A stretch of DNA of 64,000 nucleotides from NCBI RefSeq assembly GCF_018873765.1, contig NC_057923.1, positions 7,514,413 through 7,578,412 on the forward strand. The letters run 5' to 3'. Of this stretch, positions 1 through 13,225 are shown one piece after another. The stretch's first letter is position 1. Every line of letters begins with the position of its first letter. Made by a program: the position numbers and the translations under genes. The DNA is from Telopea speciosissima. Taxonomy: Eukaryota > Streptophyta > Magnoliopsida > Proteales > Proteaceae. The notes under the pieces were generated by a model. It was not told the DNA's origin and ran no database searches. It worked only from the letters and a program-made list of their open reading frames with translations.

Positions 1-140
1 GTGAGGACGGGAGTTATCTAAGCAAGCAATATAGAGGAGTACACCAATAAAGTGCGATAAAACGATATTATACATAGAAGGGCATTGAGGTCATTTAAAG
101 GAAAGAGACAAATAGAAAAAGAAGTGTACGGCTGAGACTA
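1..140 (+). repeat. Dispersed repeat R1, copy 1
   Basis: A stretch with the core ACACCAATAAAGTGCGATAA followed by an ATTATACATAGAAGG-like segment and a GAGGTCATTT segment. Diverged copies lie at 24240-24345, 29695-29765, 39725-39850 and 40296-40400, the last three inside the tandem-duplicated block. No coding potential or clear terminal repeats were seen, so its class is unknown; an old MITE is likely. Confidence 0.55.
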
Positions 141-3100
141 CCTTTTCCCTTAAAAAAAATTGATGAGAGAGAGAGAGAGAAGAAAGATGGAGACTTCCTT
201 GTTCAACCATTCCTCAAACCACGTCAATTGGGCTATAGATTTAAAGATTTAATATTGCATACTTGTATGGATTTCAATCTTTAATTGATCCCCAACTTGT
301 CTTGATTGAATTCCAATTTGACTTATTCTATAATACTGTTCATCTGTCATGGACCCTTTGATTCACTTGCAAGGTCAAGTAAACACACCCCTGGACCACA
401 TTAATGCATCCAGAACCCATTTTGACTTCCACAGACTCACTGATGAGATGAGATGAGCAAAACTCCATTGCTTCTAAATTTAAACTTATTCCCTAATTTT
501 AGACAATTGAAATAAAAGGTTTTTTAATGAAGAATTTCTTAAAAAAGGATAAAGTTCTTTGCACTAGAGTGCAGGGTATGCCTAGACACATGTGTTTGGG
601 TGCAACCTGCGACCAAATGCGCTCTCGGACACAGAACGTGCGACCGCTTCAAAATTATTTAAATAATGGTTATTCAATTTCAAAATGACATTACTTCCTC
701 ATATTTTGAAAAATATTTTCAATATGTCACTAAAACAAAGAGAGCTAAATGACATTTCAAATCTATGTAATTGCAAAAAAATTGAAATATTCATGAACTG
801 TTTGTGATATTTAAAAATCATATATAGGTACTTGCAGAAAGGGATGTTGTGATGCAAAATTTGCAAAAAATTTAGACTATAAAGTAAAATAAAAACCCAC
901 CAATGAAATGTGATTCAAGTTGTCTTAGAGTTTGACGATTGAATTAATCTTGAGGGAGCTAGAATAATTTTGACTCTTATAAGTATATCCCAAGGTCTAG
1001 AAGGAGTTGAAAATTTGAAGCTTCCAGGTTTGATGAAGAAGGTGGTCTTTCTTTACTTTCCTTTTCTCATTCAAAGTTTGACGAAAATAATGACTTAGAA
1101 CATATATTATTGATCGAGGAACCCAAGTTGTGATAGGTCCATCCGTCATTGTACAGTTTCTTTTCCGTTCTTTCAATAAATTTGATATGACCTATAAAAA
1201 AAAATAAAAAATAAAAACCCAAGTTTATGCCGGTCTGTTTCGTGCTTTTACTTGTCTTCCTTGTTTTTTTAACAGGTTCATGTTTCTGATTTTGGATATA
1301 TATTTATATGTTTATCATTCAAATCCATTTCAATAAAGATTGAGTTTATTAATTTGTATTAATATTTTATGTGCAATATTGATTTTCTCGCAATGTGATT
1401 CTTGTATGAAATATAGCTTTTTATTATAGTAATAAAAATCTCTAATAGTTGTTATTAATTTGAGAGGTCATTACCATTATAGTTGCGTACGCATCTATAG
1501 TGTATCCGGTTTGATAATTACACTAACAACATATCGGTGTGCTCAGTGTACAGTGTTCCATTGTAGATGGAAGAAATGCATCTCTTCCAACAAGATATAT
1601 TCACTTTTTTTTTTAAGGATAATCAAAAAAATCGGATGAGAGAACATTACTACAACAAAGGAAGAATATTAACCATCCTCTCCTCCTCCAATCAAGAAAT
1701 CATGTAAAATCATAGATGATTTGGCTCTCCTCTATGAGTCATTTTCCTTAGATCAAGCCTTCAACATTATCCATGCTTATCATAAACGTTTTCTTTCTTA
1801 GTAAACGATTCAAACTTAAACATTTTTCAACTCTCCTTGAGATTCAGGTCTGCACACAGGGCCGTTGGATATGCGCTACAAAGGAACCCAACGCCTTCAA
1901 CATTTGTTTTTTTTGTTTTTTGGTTTTTTTGTTTTTATAAATTTCAACCTTCATATGTAAGTCTGTACCCATCAAATACACTACATGAATGTTGATTAGT
2001 TAATTGGGTATTTTCAAATGGTTGAAAAATCAATTCCCTATGCCCCTATCTGCCAAAAAAATTAAGAAGAAAGAAACTCGGTCACCATGGGTATTTTAAA
2101 ACTAAAATTTGGTGGTTCTTGAGGTAATTCTTGATTATTAATTCTAAATGTCTGTGAAGCTTTATCAAGTAAATCACAAATGAGTTTTAATTTTTTTTTT
2201 TAACTGAAAATAATAAATGAGATGTTGAGGGAGATCCTGAATGGATTTGACTTAATTAAGAGAGAGAGAGAGATAGAGAAAGAGAGTCAGTCCTCATTGA
2301 AAAAGACAAAAAAGGAGGAGAAGGGGTAGAGGAAAGGGTCAGCTGGTCTGCCCAAACCTTTTTTATTTAAGAGTTCTAAAGCTAATGTAGAACGTGATGA
2401 AGGTAGCTAGTTAAGCTCTTTAATTAATAAAAAATAAGCAAGAGAACATTACCCGGTCGTGTAGGCTCTGCATCAGTGCAGGGGTCAATGAGAGCATGCA
2501 CAAAGACATTGGTTTGGATACAATTTTCAATTTATTGGGGTTGAACGATCTTTTCGTGTGCTCTTGTGTTTGGCACAAGAAGCACGCAACTAGTTAGCTT
2601 TCTTTTTCCAATAAAAAAAAATATGTTACTTGACCCCTTTCACGTTCCAAAATCATTGCAAAGACAAGAAGCAACATTTTATTTAACTGAGGTACATCAA
2701 TCATAACTATATGCATTGTTAGAATTGCTGGTACGATTTATTGGAAGCGATTTCGAATCGTTACAACCGATGGAAAAAATCATTCAATCTCATAACGAAA
2801 CTTAGGGTTTCGATCGTTATCTAAAACTTCACAAACGTAAAGTTTCCATGCGATCTTAGCCCTTTCACATTGAGTCTCATGCACATGTACTGCTTTGCAT
2901 TCTTTTGAATGCAATCTCCTCCACAATCAATTAGGCTTTTACAAAAACCCTAATCATGGAATGATAGAGAAGGCCGGAGAGAGCACTTATTCACTGACGA
3001 AGATAGAAAACCTCTACTATTGAATTGAACATTTATGAGATAAAATGTAAAACCCTAGTACTAAGTGATGGAATATTATCAAATTAGCCTCGGATTTTGC

Positions 3101-4865
3101 TAATAGGAATTGAAATCCAATTCCCAATCAAATTCTTTTTTCAACATGTAAAACTATATTCATGTACTAATTTAAGTTATCGACGATCATCTTTCTTCGT
3201 ATGGCTAATCAAGACATTCGATGTGGGTGCGGTCCAAAGTAGATTGGGATAATTATAATTGATACTAAACAACTTACGAGGTACATACATATATAATAAA
3301 TGTCGTATGTATGTCTAACATATACCTTATCAGGTATCAATATTTTTATTCATTATTATTGATTAAGTTCTTGATGAGTTAATTAAGCTTGTTCAACTTT
3401 GATATCGGGGCAATATTACAATAACAATATTTTTATTTATGATTGTTGATTCCTTAAGTTCTTAATCCTCTTCAACTTTGATATTGGTGCACCTCTTTCT
3501 ATCTTGTATTGATGATATTGTAGCAAATTTGTTACTGCATATCTATTGTAGGCTAGCTTATCTGGGTTCTTATACATTTGAGCAACAAAGCACCTTTATC
3601 TTCTTGTCTTGGTTTAATAAAAAAAAAATGGGTCAATACCTGTAATACTTTATCCTAACTTGTTAAGCACCTTCATCTGTCGCTTCTTTGGATGAGCTCT
3701 CAAAGTCTATGCAGAGTGATGCCATCGTGGATCCAATCTTGGAATCTCCTTTTCTTCGTGTTCTTGATTAGCAACCCCTCCTTCTTCAGCCTGCCTTCAG
3801 TATGACCCTATGACATTTTCGAAGCGTCCTAAAAAAGATGAAAATGGCTATGACATCTATTCTAGACGGATCCATCGTCTAAGATTTGCCCCATACAACC
3901 TTTTCCTTCGCCATGTCTAAGGCTTTGTCGTGCCTCTTAGCTTCTCGCTAATTTGGCCTTATTTCCTGCTTTTTGGTTTTGTTCTCTTTTTTTTATGCAT
4001 ATTATTTATTCACCCAAAAAGAAAAATTGTTAAATGCTACTAAGTCTAATACGTATGTATATTTTAATGTGTTGTTTTGGTTTACTCTAGATTTTTCTTT
4101 TCTCAATTGGTCTTAATTAAGTACTTGCATTATAGTATGCCATACAATTATATAAAAATATGTATATGAATATTCATAAATGAAGAATGAATAGATATGA
4201 TGGCCCAGATGTAGTGGATTAAGAAGGCATTTGCACTTTTAAAAAGCTCACAACCTTCAGACTTTCTCTAGATTTATTAAATAACCTCAAGTTGTATTTT
4301 ATATATTGAACTAGGTCAATGCTTTTGATCTAGATTTGAATTGAGTAGTTATAGTTGAGATGTAAGTTCTAAATTTTTTTAATGCATTATAAACAATTTT
4401 AAAGTAAGATTTTTTCTCTGGTGGGAAATAAAGATTCAGTTTATTCCTCAAATGAGACTGTCTTAGGGCATGTTATTATTATTTAAAAAAAAAAAATTGT
4501 AACCAGCTATATTCTTAGTAGTTATATAACATGACATCATTTAATATTTATATATATTGCAACTATCAAGAAGTCAACTTTATTTATCTTGCAAGTCCAT
4601 ATCTTTTAATGTTTGATTACTGCAAATGTAATTAAAAATAGCAAATGTATTAATAGAGAGACCAAAACATGAATAGTAGATGAGAGAGACAGAGGGGTTC
4701 ATGAACACTATTTGCACATTAACCACGATTTCGACACAAAGATGCTAAGATAGTATAGGACTACATCTAGAGATGTTCATCAACATTATTTACATTTTAA
4801 GCATTATTTGCGACCCAAAGATGCTAAGCTAGTAAGAGCAAAATGAGTACTATTTATTTTTTGGG
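141..4865. other. Intergenic, AT-rich, no gene recognised
   Basis: No credible coding exon was found on either strand. It holds short (GA)n runs near 168 and 2263 and a fragment near 2443-2590 that starts like the palindromic MITE family (AAGAGAACATTACCCGGTCG). Around 3660-4010 a stop-ridden stretch ends in a run resembling the tail of an L1-type LINE, but this is too weak to call. Confidence 0.5.
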
Positions 4866-5020
4866 AGAATGTCTCCTGTTCAAGAGCAGAGGGTGTGCTA
4901 GCACGTCTTGCTCTCTATCTCTCTCCTCAAGGCAAAAAGGTCAATTCCTATGACGAGGAGAGAGATAGTGAGTGGGAGGTGCAAGCACACCCTCTGCTCC
5001 CAAGCAAGAAACATCCTCCT
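4866..5020. mobile_element. Palindromic MITE (about 155 bp)
   Basis: The left arm (about 4866-4925, with GAGCAGAGGGTGTGCT and CTCTCTATCTCTCTCCTC) is the reverse complement of the right arm (about 4955-5020), leaving a short loop. The whole unit would fold into one hairpin. Open frames crossing it come from the palindrome and are not genes. Confidence 0.65.
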
Positions 5021-5514
5021 TTATTTTTTACCAAAAAAAAGAGAACATGTTTATTTATTTATTTATTTATTGGTAGACAAGTGTAACAAGTATATTAAAA
5101 ATGTACATGAAATATACCAATTTATGTATTTAATTAAATACAAAATAGAATGCTAAATTACTTCAATACGTTTGGGTCCTAAAATATTGCGAACTTAGGT
5201 AGACAAGTAAGTTTATCTAACTTATTATCTGCGTAGAGAAATTTTAAGGTAAGGCCAAATTTAGAAGACCAGTTATTATATTAAATAAAATACAACAAAT
5301 TAGTTGTTATTACAAATTCAAAATGTTTAGCCAATGCATGATTTATAAATAATCCCAACTCAGCAAGTCATATCTTACTTTCGACGGTAGCTAAAAATTA
5401 TATGTTAGGTGTTGTTTAGAATATTAATTCACTTGTGGATAAGCCAATTTCTACCAAACAGCTTCCCTTTTTAATTTCAGAAAATTAAAACTTATGAAAC
5501 TACAATATACAAGC

Positions 5515-5655
5515 TAGGGGTGCAAGTTTGATCCTGTTGGCTCAAACCTGCCCTGAGCCCGAATAGGGCCTGGGTTAAGATATTTGGCCCTGAAGACGGG
5601 TCAGGACTAAAAATTTTTTACCCTGAGTTATGGCCCTGAGGGCGGGTCACAAATT
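5515..5655 (+). mobile_element. hAT-type MITE fragment
   Basis: It begins TAGGGGTGCAAGTTTG and continues with the CCTGAGCCCGAATAGGG / GGCCCTGAG-rich body shared with the elements at 32863-33409 and 34053-34535. The far end with the opposite TIR was not found, so it is a truncated copy. Confidence 0.55.
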
Positions 5656-6114
5656 TAAGTCTCAACAAACACTACCATATGGTTAAAAAATATCACTTCA
5701 ATAAGAACCTCACTCCCCTTTTTAAAAATCATATTCATTAGGAAAAAGAAACAAACTAAAAGCTTAATCTTTTTTCTTTTTCCTTTTTTATGGAACTAAA
5801 AGCTTATTCTGGTTGGTTACTTTGTACAACTTATCATCACCAAGAATATATGAGCTGTCCTTATGGATTTTTATTTTCTTTTAGTTGTCCCATATATTTG
5901 CAAGTCCATTTGTAAGTCATGGGAACATATCTAAGAGGTCATACAAAATTAAATGGCTGGCAGGACATGTGCTGAACTACTAATTGGTCTATGTAATAAG
6001 CTAAATGATTCTAATTAAGCTTATTTTGAATGGTTGTTAGATTTCTTGTTTTTTTTTACTTGAATCCTTCCAACTATTTCCTTTTCATCTCTCTCTCTCT
6101 CTCTATCTATTGAA

Positions 6115-6620
6115 TAGTTTTCTTGACCCCCCATCCATTATAAAATCTATGAAGAGGCCAACTTTTTTTTTTTTTTTAATGAGAACAGAAAATTATATAT
6201 TAAAAAGATGGTAAAGTTGTATAGTGTTCAACGACACAGGGTACATTAGTAGAAGGTTGTTTTGCTAAAGATCTAAACCAAGTTAGGAGAGGGGGATCCG
6301 TCAAAGGTTTGAACAAAATATCTTTGGATTGATCCAAAATCTGCAAAAAATATTTCAACACTTGAAAGGCCAGGAAGAATGGGATGGAGTTGGAAGAAGT
6401 CTAGGTAGCGCCGTGTTGGAGCACCAAACTTCTTTCAACTTCAAATCTCTTGATTTAGCCCAATCAAGGTCGTTGAGAATAGCAAACAGCTCAGTTCCAG
6501 TTCATGAAGAGGCCAACTTGTAGTTTTCTTGACCCCCATCAACTATGAAATCCATGAACAAGCCAAATTGTAGTTTTCTTGACCCCCATCCACTATGAAA
6601 TCTATGACCAGGCCAACTTG
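6115..6620 (+). repeat. 50-bp tandem repeat split by a LINE
   Basis: Three units of about 50 bp begin TAGTTTTCTTGACCCCCAT at 6115, 6521 and 6571 and end in a GGCCAACTT-like segment. Units 2 and 3 are contiguous. The first is separated from them by the LINE tail at 6165-6503, whose target-site duplication falls at the end of unit 1. Confidence 0.75.
6165..6503 (-). mobile_element. L1-type LINE 3' end, 5'-truncated, with TSD
   Basis: A 16-bp direct repeat, ATGAAGAGGCCAACTT, occurs at 6149-6164 and 6504-6519. Next to the left copy is a T-run, the poly(A) tail of a minus-strand insertion. The minus strand reads an RNase H-like piece (ELFAILNDLDWAKS, then EVWCSN) matching the equivalent part of the LINE at 57395-59420 (ELFGLVEGWKVAKN, EVWCTS). 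It is a textbook target-primed insertion truncated to about 340 bp. Confidence 0.85.
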
Positions 6621-7125
6621 TTTGCATTGGGTGACAATTTAAACAACAAAAGAAATTTTGTGAATAGATAAACCCAAGGTCCTCTACGCGCTTGACTTGT
6701 ATCATTCAGGTTCCACCTAGCTGCAAGGAAAGAGAAGTGAAATCAGATTTAAAAATGAAAATGAAAACTTTTGTAATTATGATTGTGTAATTCTTTTAAA
6801 GTTTACTAATATTCACAAATGGAATCTTTATTTTCTCTTTTTACATTTAATGATATATTTTTTTTTGGTAAAACATTTAATGATATAGATTTTGAATGTT
6901 TTGGAGTCAGTCATATAATCATAGTTAGGTTATGATTGCAAGAGTTTCCATTTTAGTTTTAATTTGATTTCACTTCTCTTCCTTTTTATTTTTCTTGCAT
7001 CGCAACAATTATTTATGAGGTGGGCTGTAAAGTAGTTCTGCCTCCTAAAGGCTGGGCCTAATTAAAACCTTTGGCCCATGATTTTGAGCTCTAACATTTC
7101 ATAAACCAAGTAACAGAATTGACAT
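6621..7125. other. Intergenic, nothing recognised
   Basis: AT-rich sequence without a supported exon, repeat end or RNA gene. Confidence 0.5.
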
Positions 7126-7132
7126 CTTATAA

Positions 7133-7277
7133 AAATCCTCCGTCGTACTGCAAGGTATGCGGTGCACATCCTGTGGCACAGCAAAGGCCATGTGTGCCAC
7201 GTTGGCACATGTGGCCTCTGTTGTACCGCAGGATGTGCATCGCACACTGTACAGTACGGCAGAGGATCGATGGAACT
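7133..7277. mobile_element. Palindromic MITE (about 145 bp)
   Basis: The left arm, with TCGTACTGCAAGGTATGCGG and GTGCACATCCTGTGGCACAG, pairs with the right arm ending GTACAGTACGGCAGAGGATC over about 65 bp with few mismatches and almost no loop. Similar-looking open frames appear on both strands only because the unit is self-complementary. Confidence 0.7.
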
Positions 7278-7531
7278 CATGTAACAAAAACCCTTCACTT
7301 CTAAAACTTGGCTGTGTTAAAAAAACTTGGCCAAAATGGGATCAGTTGAGGATAGAGAACAACTATTGTTCTTCTTTCTTGAACGAAAACATGATTGAGT
7401 TCAATGAGCCAGAATTGGCCCTCCATGTTTCAATGTTGTTGTCATTCTTAGCCCTTTACACCCAGTCCATAAGGAAATGGGCTTTCATTTTTCACACTAA
7501 AGGCTAAGATCACTGTGGCATGCTTTTGGGA

Positions 7532-7650
7532 ATCCGGATCAGCTACCCACATGGGAACGGGTGGGGACAGATCTGACCCCTCCATGGGGTGTGGGACATG
7601 GAGGGTTCAGATCTGTCCCCATCCGTCCCCATGTGGGTAGCAGATCTGAA
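7532..7650. mobile_element. Palindromic MITE (about 120 bp)
   Basis: The arms contain CAGCTACCCACATGGGAACG, and GGGGACAGATCTGA on each side of a short loop at about 7595. Arm length is about 45-50 bp. A (GA)n microsatellite follows at about 7780-7813. Confidence 0.65.
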
Positions 7651-7780
7651 CTCTGCTTTTTTGGTCCTACAAGCTTAGTTGACAACAAAACTAAGCAATA
7701 TCTCTCCCATACACTCACACATAAGAGGAGAGATGGAGAGACCAAGCAAAACATGGAGGGGAGGGAGAGGCAAATATGGT

Positions 7781-7818
<38 letters not shown>

Positions 7819-7860
7819 ATTGTCCAAATGTATATCTCAATATTCTAACTAATTAGAATA

Positions 7861-8050
7861 AGGGAAAGAGAACACCACCCGATCGCATAACGCACGCCGC
7901 CCCTGTGTCTTTAGACAAGGGCGAGCATAATGACCGTTGCACCCTCTTGGAATCTCGAAAATGACCACAGATGCAGCGATCATGTCACGTGCCCCTATGT
8001 CAGGACGCAAAGACGACGTGTCTGGCGCAACCGGATGGCATTCTTTCTCC
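7861..8050. mobile_element. Palindromic MITE, GGGARAAGAAC family (diverged)
   Basis: The left end GGGAAAGAGAACACCACCCG matches the reverse complement of the right end (GGGAGAAAGAATGCCATCCG). The body is GC-rich and less well paired than the other members. The same terminal motif starts the MITE at 33706-33892 and lies inside both copies of the 402-bp repeat. Confidence 0.5.
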
Positions 8051-8893
8051 CATAGAATTATATTGAGTTATCAATAGACAACTTTCATACTTTCCTAAGT
8101 ATGGCAATCGATTGAAAATCCTTGATATCATGCCTTATGAGATACCATCTCATATATGGTATAAATTCAAATTAATTTTAATTAGAGTAGTGAGACAAGT
8201 TTTCACTGCCTAGCTTCTTTCTCCCTTACCTAATATGAGATATAGCAACTTTATTCAATGCCTCATGATTTCATTCTTACTGAACACTCCCATATTAGTT
8301 GTCAATGAAGAAATTAAGCTATCATAATAGGTTAGACAATAAATGGGAAGGGGTAGGATCTCATTGGGATTTCACCTAGTATGCCATGTGTTAGGTCAAT
8401 GCCACATTTTCAATGTAGTATTTATCAATTCGTACATAGACCAAGTAGATATAACGAAAATCTCTCAAATTAAGTAGAAAATTACGCATTAGTCCCTCTA
8501 CAATACAACATCACATAATAGGAGGCTATAAGATATGTATAAATTTACTGTCATAACCTCAGTCTATGAAAATGCAATTTCACAAATTTTTAATTCCAAT
8601 TGGACCATTAAAATGTTTTTAAAAATATTTGTAAAAATAATTATTAATAAATAATATTAATTTTGAAAACAATTTACAAACATTATTTTTCTTCGATATT
8701 TTTAAGGTACTAGGGAGTCTCTTTTTCTTCGATATTCTCCCAATTAAGGTACTAGATTCTATGTTGATAGTCTCTTTAAAATACACTTAAACACTAAGAA
8801 TCTAGTACATTGATATATAGTTAGAGCTTCTTTACTTTACTTAGAAATAAATCTAGGATAAAGTTATATATATATATATATATATACTTATTG
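8051..8893. other. Intergenic, nothing recognised
   Basis: AT-rich sequence ending in a short (TA)n run at about 8864-8886. No gene or element end was identified. Confidence 0.5.
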
Positions 8894-9040
8894 GGTCGGG
8901 GTTTTAGCACTGTCCAATGCACCAAGGTGGCACATCTCACGGTACACCACACAAGGAGAATGATGGATTTTTCTCCTCTCAAGTGTTGTGCACCGCCGGA
9001 TGCACCACGTAGGTGCACTGGGCGAGACGATAAAGATCCG
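8894..9040. mobile_element. Palindromic MITE (about 145 bp)
   Basis: The left arm (GCACTGTCCAATGCACCAAG ... ACACAAGGAGAA) pairs with the right arm (TTCTCCTCTCAAGTGTTGTG ... TAGGTGCACTGGGCGAGAC) over about 55 bp. It sits about 0.5 kb upstream of the P5CDH start codon, so it lies in the promoter-proximal region of that locus. Confidence 0.6.
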
Positions 9041-12000
9041 TCTCTTTCATGCCAATTTTTCCAAACAATCATTTGATAAAGAAACAAGATCAAATGCTCC
9101 GAATCGAACAAAAAATATTTAGGGAACCCAAAGCGCGAGTGCCAGTATCCGTTGATATCCCCCATCTGATCAATCTCCACATTAAGATCAAAGGACTTGA
9201 TCTGCACAAATGCGAGGACCCATTAAAGTAAAAGCTGCTCTTGCTTGCTTTAATGAAAAGTGAAAACAAACATGAGATGGCAGCATATCCCACAACTGTC
9301 ATTTGATTTTAATCGGCGGGACCTTACTCGGCAGCTCCTCCTTGACAATGTCGTCATTCCAAACACAGCTCACAACGAAGTTCCAACTTCCATCCCCTGG
9401 GGCTTGCTAATAACTAGCACTTCACTCTTGCTTATCCACCTCTTGTTTGAGCTTTGGAGAAAAGGGTTTTAAGGGTTTCTATCTGTGACTCTGAATTCCG
9501 AACTACTGAAGCCATGCATAAGTTAGCAGTTTGTAGGGAGATGAGAGCGGGCGCTCCTAAATTGGCCTTTAATTGGTTCAGCTCTTCATCTTATCTCTCC
9601 AGGTATGAAGTTGTGTCAACTTGATTCTGGCAACTTTACTAGATTTCCTTTAATGGGTTATTTGTTATCGACAATAACTTTAATGGTTTACCTCTAACTG
9701 TTAAGATCATGATCGGCTGAAGATGATTTGGGCTTCCTGCTATTCTCAATTATTCTCTTTGATGTAAGGAAATATGAGCTGATCAGTTTCAAACCGGGGT
9801 TTAGTTGATAAGGTGCTGGAATCTTCTTGTTTCCAGATTGGTCTCACTTTTCACTATACAGTTATTCACTACTTTTTCAGTGGATGGCCTGTTTCTTGTC
9901 TGATGCAAGATTAATATTTGGATTACTGAATTTCTTATATGTTCCTGCTCAACCTGCTCTGCCTATCAGTGTTTCTCATGCTACTTATGCAATCAGTAGA
10001 AGCAGTGTTATTGCATTTCCTCACCAGTATTAAGAATCAGAGCAAACCTAAATTAACAGATTCGGATCAATTTCCATTTTATTTTCTTTCCTAAGAGATT
10101 TATCAAACTTCAATGGACCAATATTTCCTATTTGTGTTTAATATGTAAATTTCTGTATACGTATTTTGGTTGTTTTCATTCTCATGATTCTGTTCCTAAC
10201 AACTTTCTTCTTTTAATCACTATAGATCTGTACATTCACTGACTTTTGCTACAGTTGATGTTGAAAAAATCTCAGAATCTCAACCTGCTGAGGTGCACAA
10301 CTTGGGTAGGTATCACAACCGTAACCATAGTAGCATGTCTTGTCTATGCTAAGCATTACTAGCAACTAGCAACTTGAAGGGTTTGACTCCAAAGTTTCAA
10401 ATTTTGCAAAGCAAGCAGAAAATGAAAATGCAATTCTTTTGTAGGACTTCTATATATTGTTTGTGTAGGAGGGGTTGTATTTATTAAGTACATATAGATA
10501 TAGCTCTCTGCATATTTCCCTCATTTATCGCAGTTCTACCCGGAACAACACAGGTCATGCTATATCATAATTTCTATTAATTTCTATTTTGAATTCAATA
10601 TAAAATTTTCCTTTCATGTTGTGCAACCTTTTTTGATATAAGACATTAAAGAATGTTGTATGTTTACTGGATTGGATCTGACTAATATTAGGTATTAAAA
10701 CCTAGTTTAGTTTTCTCAACATTTTACAGTAACCCAATGCATTTTGCCATGTCTTGGTCATTGGAACCTACTTCATTGATGGTGTTCTTTGGGAGATGTT
10801 CTGGTCTTAGATCATTGTTCTTTTGGCAATTCTCCATGAATTTTCAAATAACTAGAACTTGGGATTTTGGTACCTTTAGTGCAGGGTAGGTGGACAAAAT
10901 CGTCGACTCGGGTTAAAGTTGTGGATCCATTAAATGGAGAATCATTCCTTAAAGTTGCTGAAGTGGATGAAAAGAAGCTAGAGGTATATATGCATTTACG
11001 AAACACTGGGTTTCTTCTATCTTCTTATATGGTATTCCTGTTTCTTGGTTTTGCAAAAAGATCAATCAAATGTTGATTTTTTGTCATACTTCACATGGGC
11101 TGCTCACTGAAGCCTCATTTATTTCCACTCTAGTTTCCTTTAAATACAAGGATTAACAATACATAAGTCAATCTTCTCATATGGTATGTGCCCCTAATTA
11201 GTTTTCCACTTACTTTTTATGTAGCCTTTTGTGGAGAGCTTGTCCAAGTGTCCAAAATCTGGTCTTCATAATCCATTTAAAGCACCAGAGAGGTTTGGCC
11301 TTCTTAGTATCTCTCTCCTCTCAAATATGAAATCTTAAAAATCATCCAAACTGCCTTCCATGTTTACACCATGATGCAACTATATCAAGAGATATATTTG
11401 ACAGTGTATTCATTCTATATTGTGTGATTCCTGTTTAATTTAATTTTGGTATTTTAATCATCTCCAAAAAAGCTCCACAACCAGAACTTCACTTGAGTGA
11501 TTGTGTCTCAGGTATCTTATGTTTGGAGACATATCTATGAGGGCTGCACAGATGCTTTGTCAGCCTGAGGTAATGTGCCAGGGAAGGGAAACATTAATGT
11601 TCCCCCCTCCTCCCTATTCTTATATTCTGAAGCCTGCAGCCATAACCAATTTAATGTCACATGATATCTCCATGTTCTTAGTTTGCAATAACCTTGCCTT
11701 TCTCAGGTTTCAAATTTCTTCACAAGGCTAATTCAAAGGGTTTCTCCAAGGAGTTATCAACAGGCACAAGCTGAAGTTTATGTCAGCCGCAAGTTTTTAG
11801 AGAATTTCTGTGGTGATCAGGTAATGAAATAATATTTAAATCTTTATGATGATATTTATATAAATGCATTGATACTGCACGCATAGATAGTATGGAGGAT
11901 AAGAGAGAAGTTCTGAATCATTTGCACTGCAATGACTCATTCTGTGAACAATCAATCCTAACCAATCTCTTATCGTCAATTTTTAAAATTACACTATAAA

Positions 12001-13059
12001 AGTGCATATGTACTTTTGGAGTTCAGATGCAACTGCCATATCGATCAAAAGTGTCATAAAGTACCATCTCCTCACCTTTTAATCCTTGGTGAGGCAAACT
12101 TTCTCCCTTTTTCATGTTTTCATAAATAGAGAATGCTTGCATAGAGAGAATACTTACACCACAACCAGTAAGTGCTTAGAATTGACAACATATAATGGAT
12201 ATGGACTTGCAAAAACTTGTTATAGCTTCCCATTATTCTTTTTGGTTGTATTGATGTTACTTGGATGCATCAAAGTATGCATTGTCTGACATTTGTGGTC
12301 ACAAAATAGGCACCTTAGCTTTATGCGCCAAGATTTATAGTTTCCTATCTTTCTTTTCTAAGTAATGAGCTTGGTTGAGGTATTCAGAAAAATGAAAACT
12401 ATATAACCATCTTTTCTTGATAACCTTTCTTATGGATCTTCTGAAGTAATGTTTTTCCCCTTTTTTGCCTCAACTGGCAGGTCCGTTTCCTAGCAAGGTC
12501 TTTTGCTGCACCTGGGGATCATCTTGGACAACAAAGTCATGGTTTTCGTTGGCCATATGGTCCTGTAAGACCACTATTTTTCTATGTACTTATTTCCAGA
12601 GTAGCTGCAATGGGCCCAAAAGCATTACCATGCACCAAGTTCATCTACTAGCATCACTTTTGCAAGACCTTGAATTATTTATTCTCTCTTTTTTTCTCTC
12701 CCCGCCCCCCGCCACCTTCCTTTACCAATCCTAGGAGCAATTGATGTTCAAATTTCTACAAAGTGAAAAATCTAAAATTTATTTAATGTACTGTAGTTTG
12801 GTCATAAGCATTTCAACAATTCTTAAAGTTGGCATGATCTTGTATCTTCTTTTGTATCGTTAGAATACTTCAATGAAGGTAGATGAACTAGCATGATTTC
12901 ATCATAAGTATGTATTTTGTTCTGTTGTATTCTGTAATGTTATGCAAGTTACAAATCATCTATTACGATCAGGCTTTATTGAGCTGAATTGATTTGAGAG
13001 TATTAACATATGCAACACACCCACTCATACACACAGAGCCTACCTATCTGCGTGCATGC

Positions 13060-13062
<3 letters not shown>

Positions 13063-13093
<31 letters not shown>
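13063..13093 (+). repeat. (CT)n microsatellite in P5CDH intron 7
   Basis: About 15 CT units lie in the intron 100 bp upstream of exon 8. Confidence 0.9.
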
Positions 13094-13098
<5 letters not shown>

Positions 13099-13216
13099 CG
13101 TGTTAGAGATGCAAGTTTTTCATAACCCTTTGCCTTTTCCATTTATTACCTTCTATATTTGCAAAGTCATATTTGGAGGGCTATTTTTGCAGGTGGCAAT
13201 TATCACTCCCTTCAAT

Positions 13217-13225
13217 TTCCTCTAG
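13217..13225 (+). other. 1-bp deletion and resulting stop, P5CDH exon 8
   Basis: The conserved PFNFPLEIPLLQ motif needs TTC-CCT-CTA, but the sequence reads TTCCTCTAG, so one C is missing. Exon 8 (13193-13296) is 104 bp between two phase-0 boundaries, and the frame meets TAG at 13223-13225. After the missing base the reading LEIPLLQMMGALYMGNKP continues perfectly. Confidence 0.88.

Noticed and set aside
7062..7507. Overlapping open frames on both strands with similar peptides
   Set aside because: They mirror each other because the segment is a palindromic MITE; no homology or exon structure.
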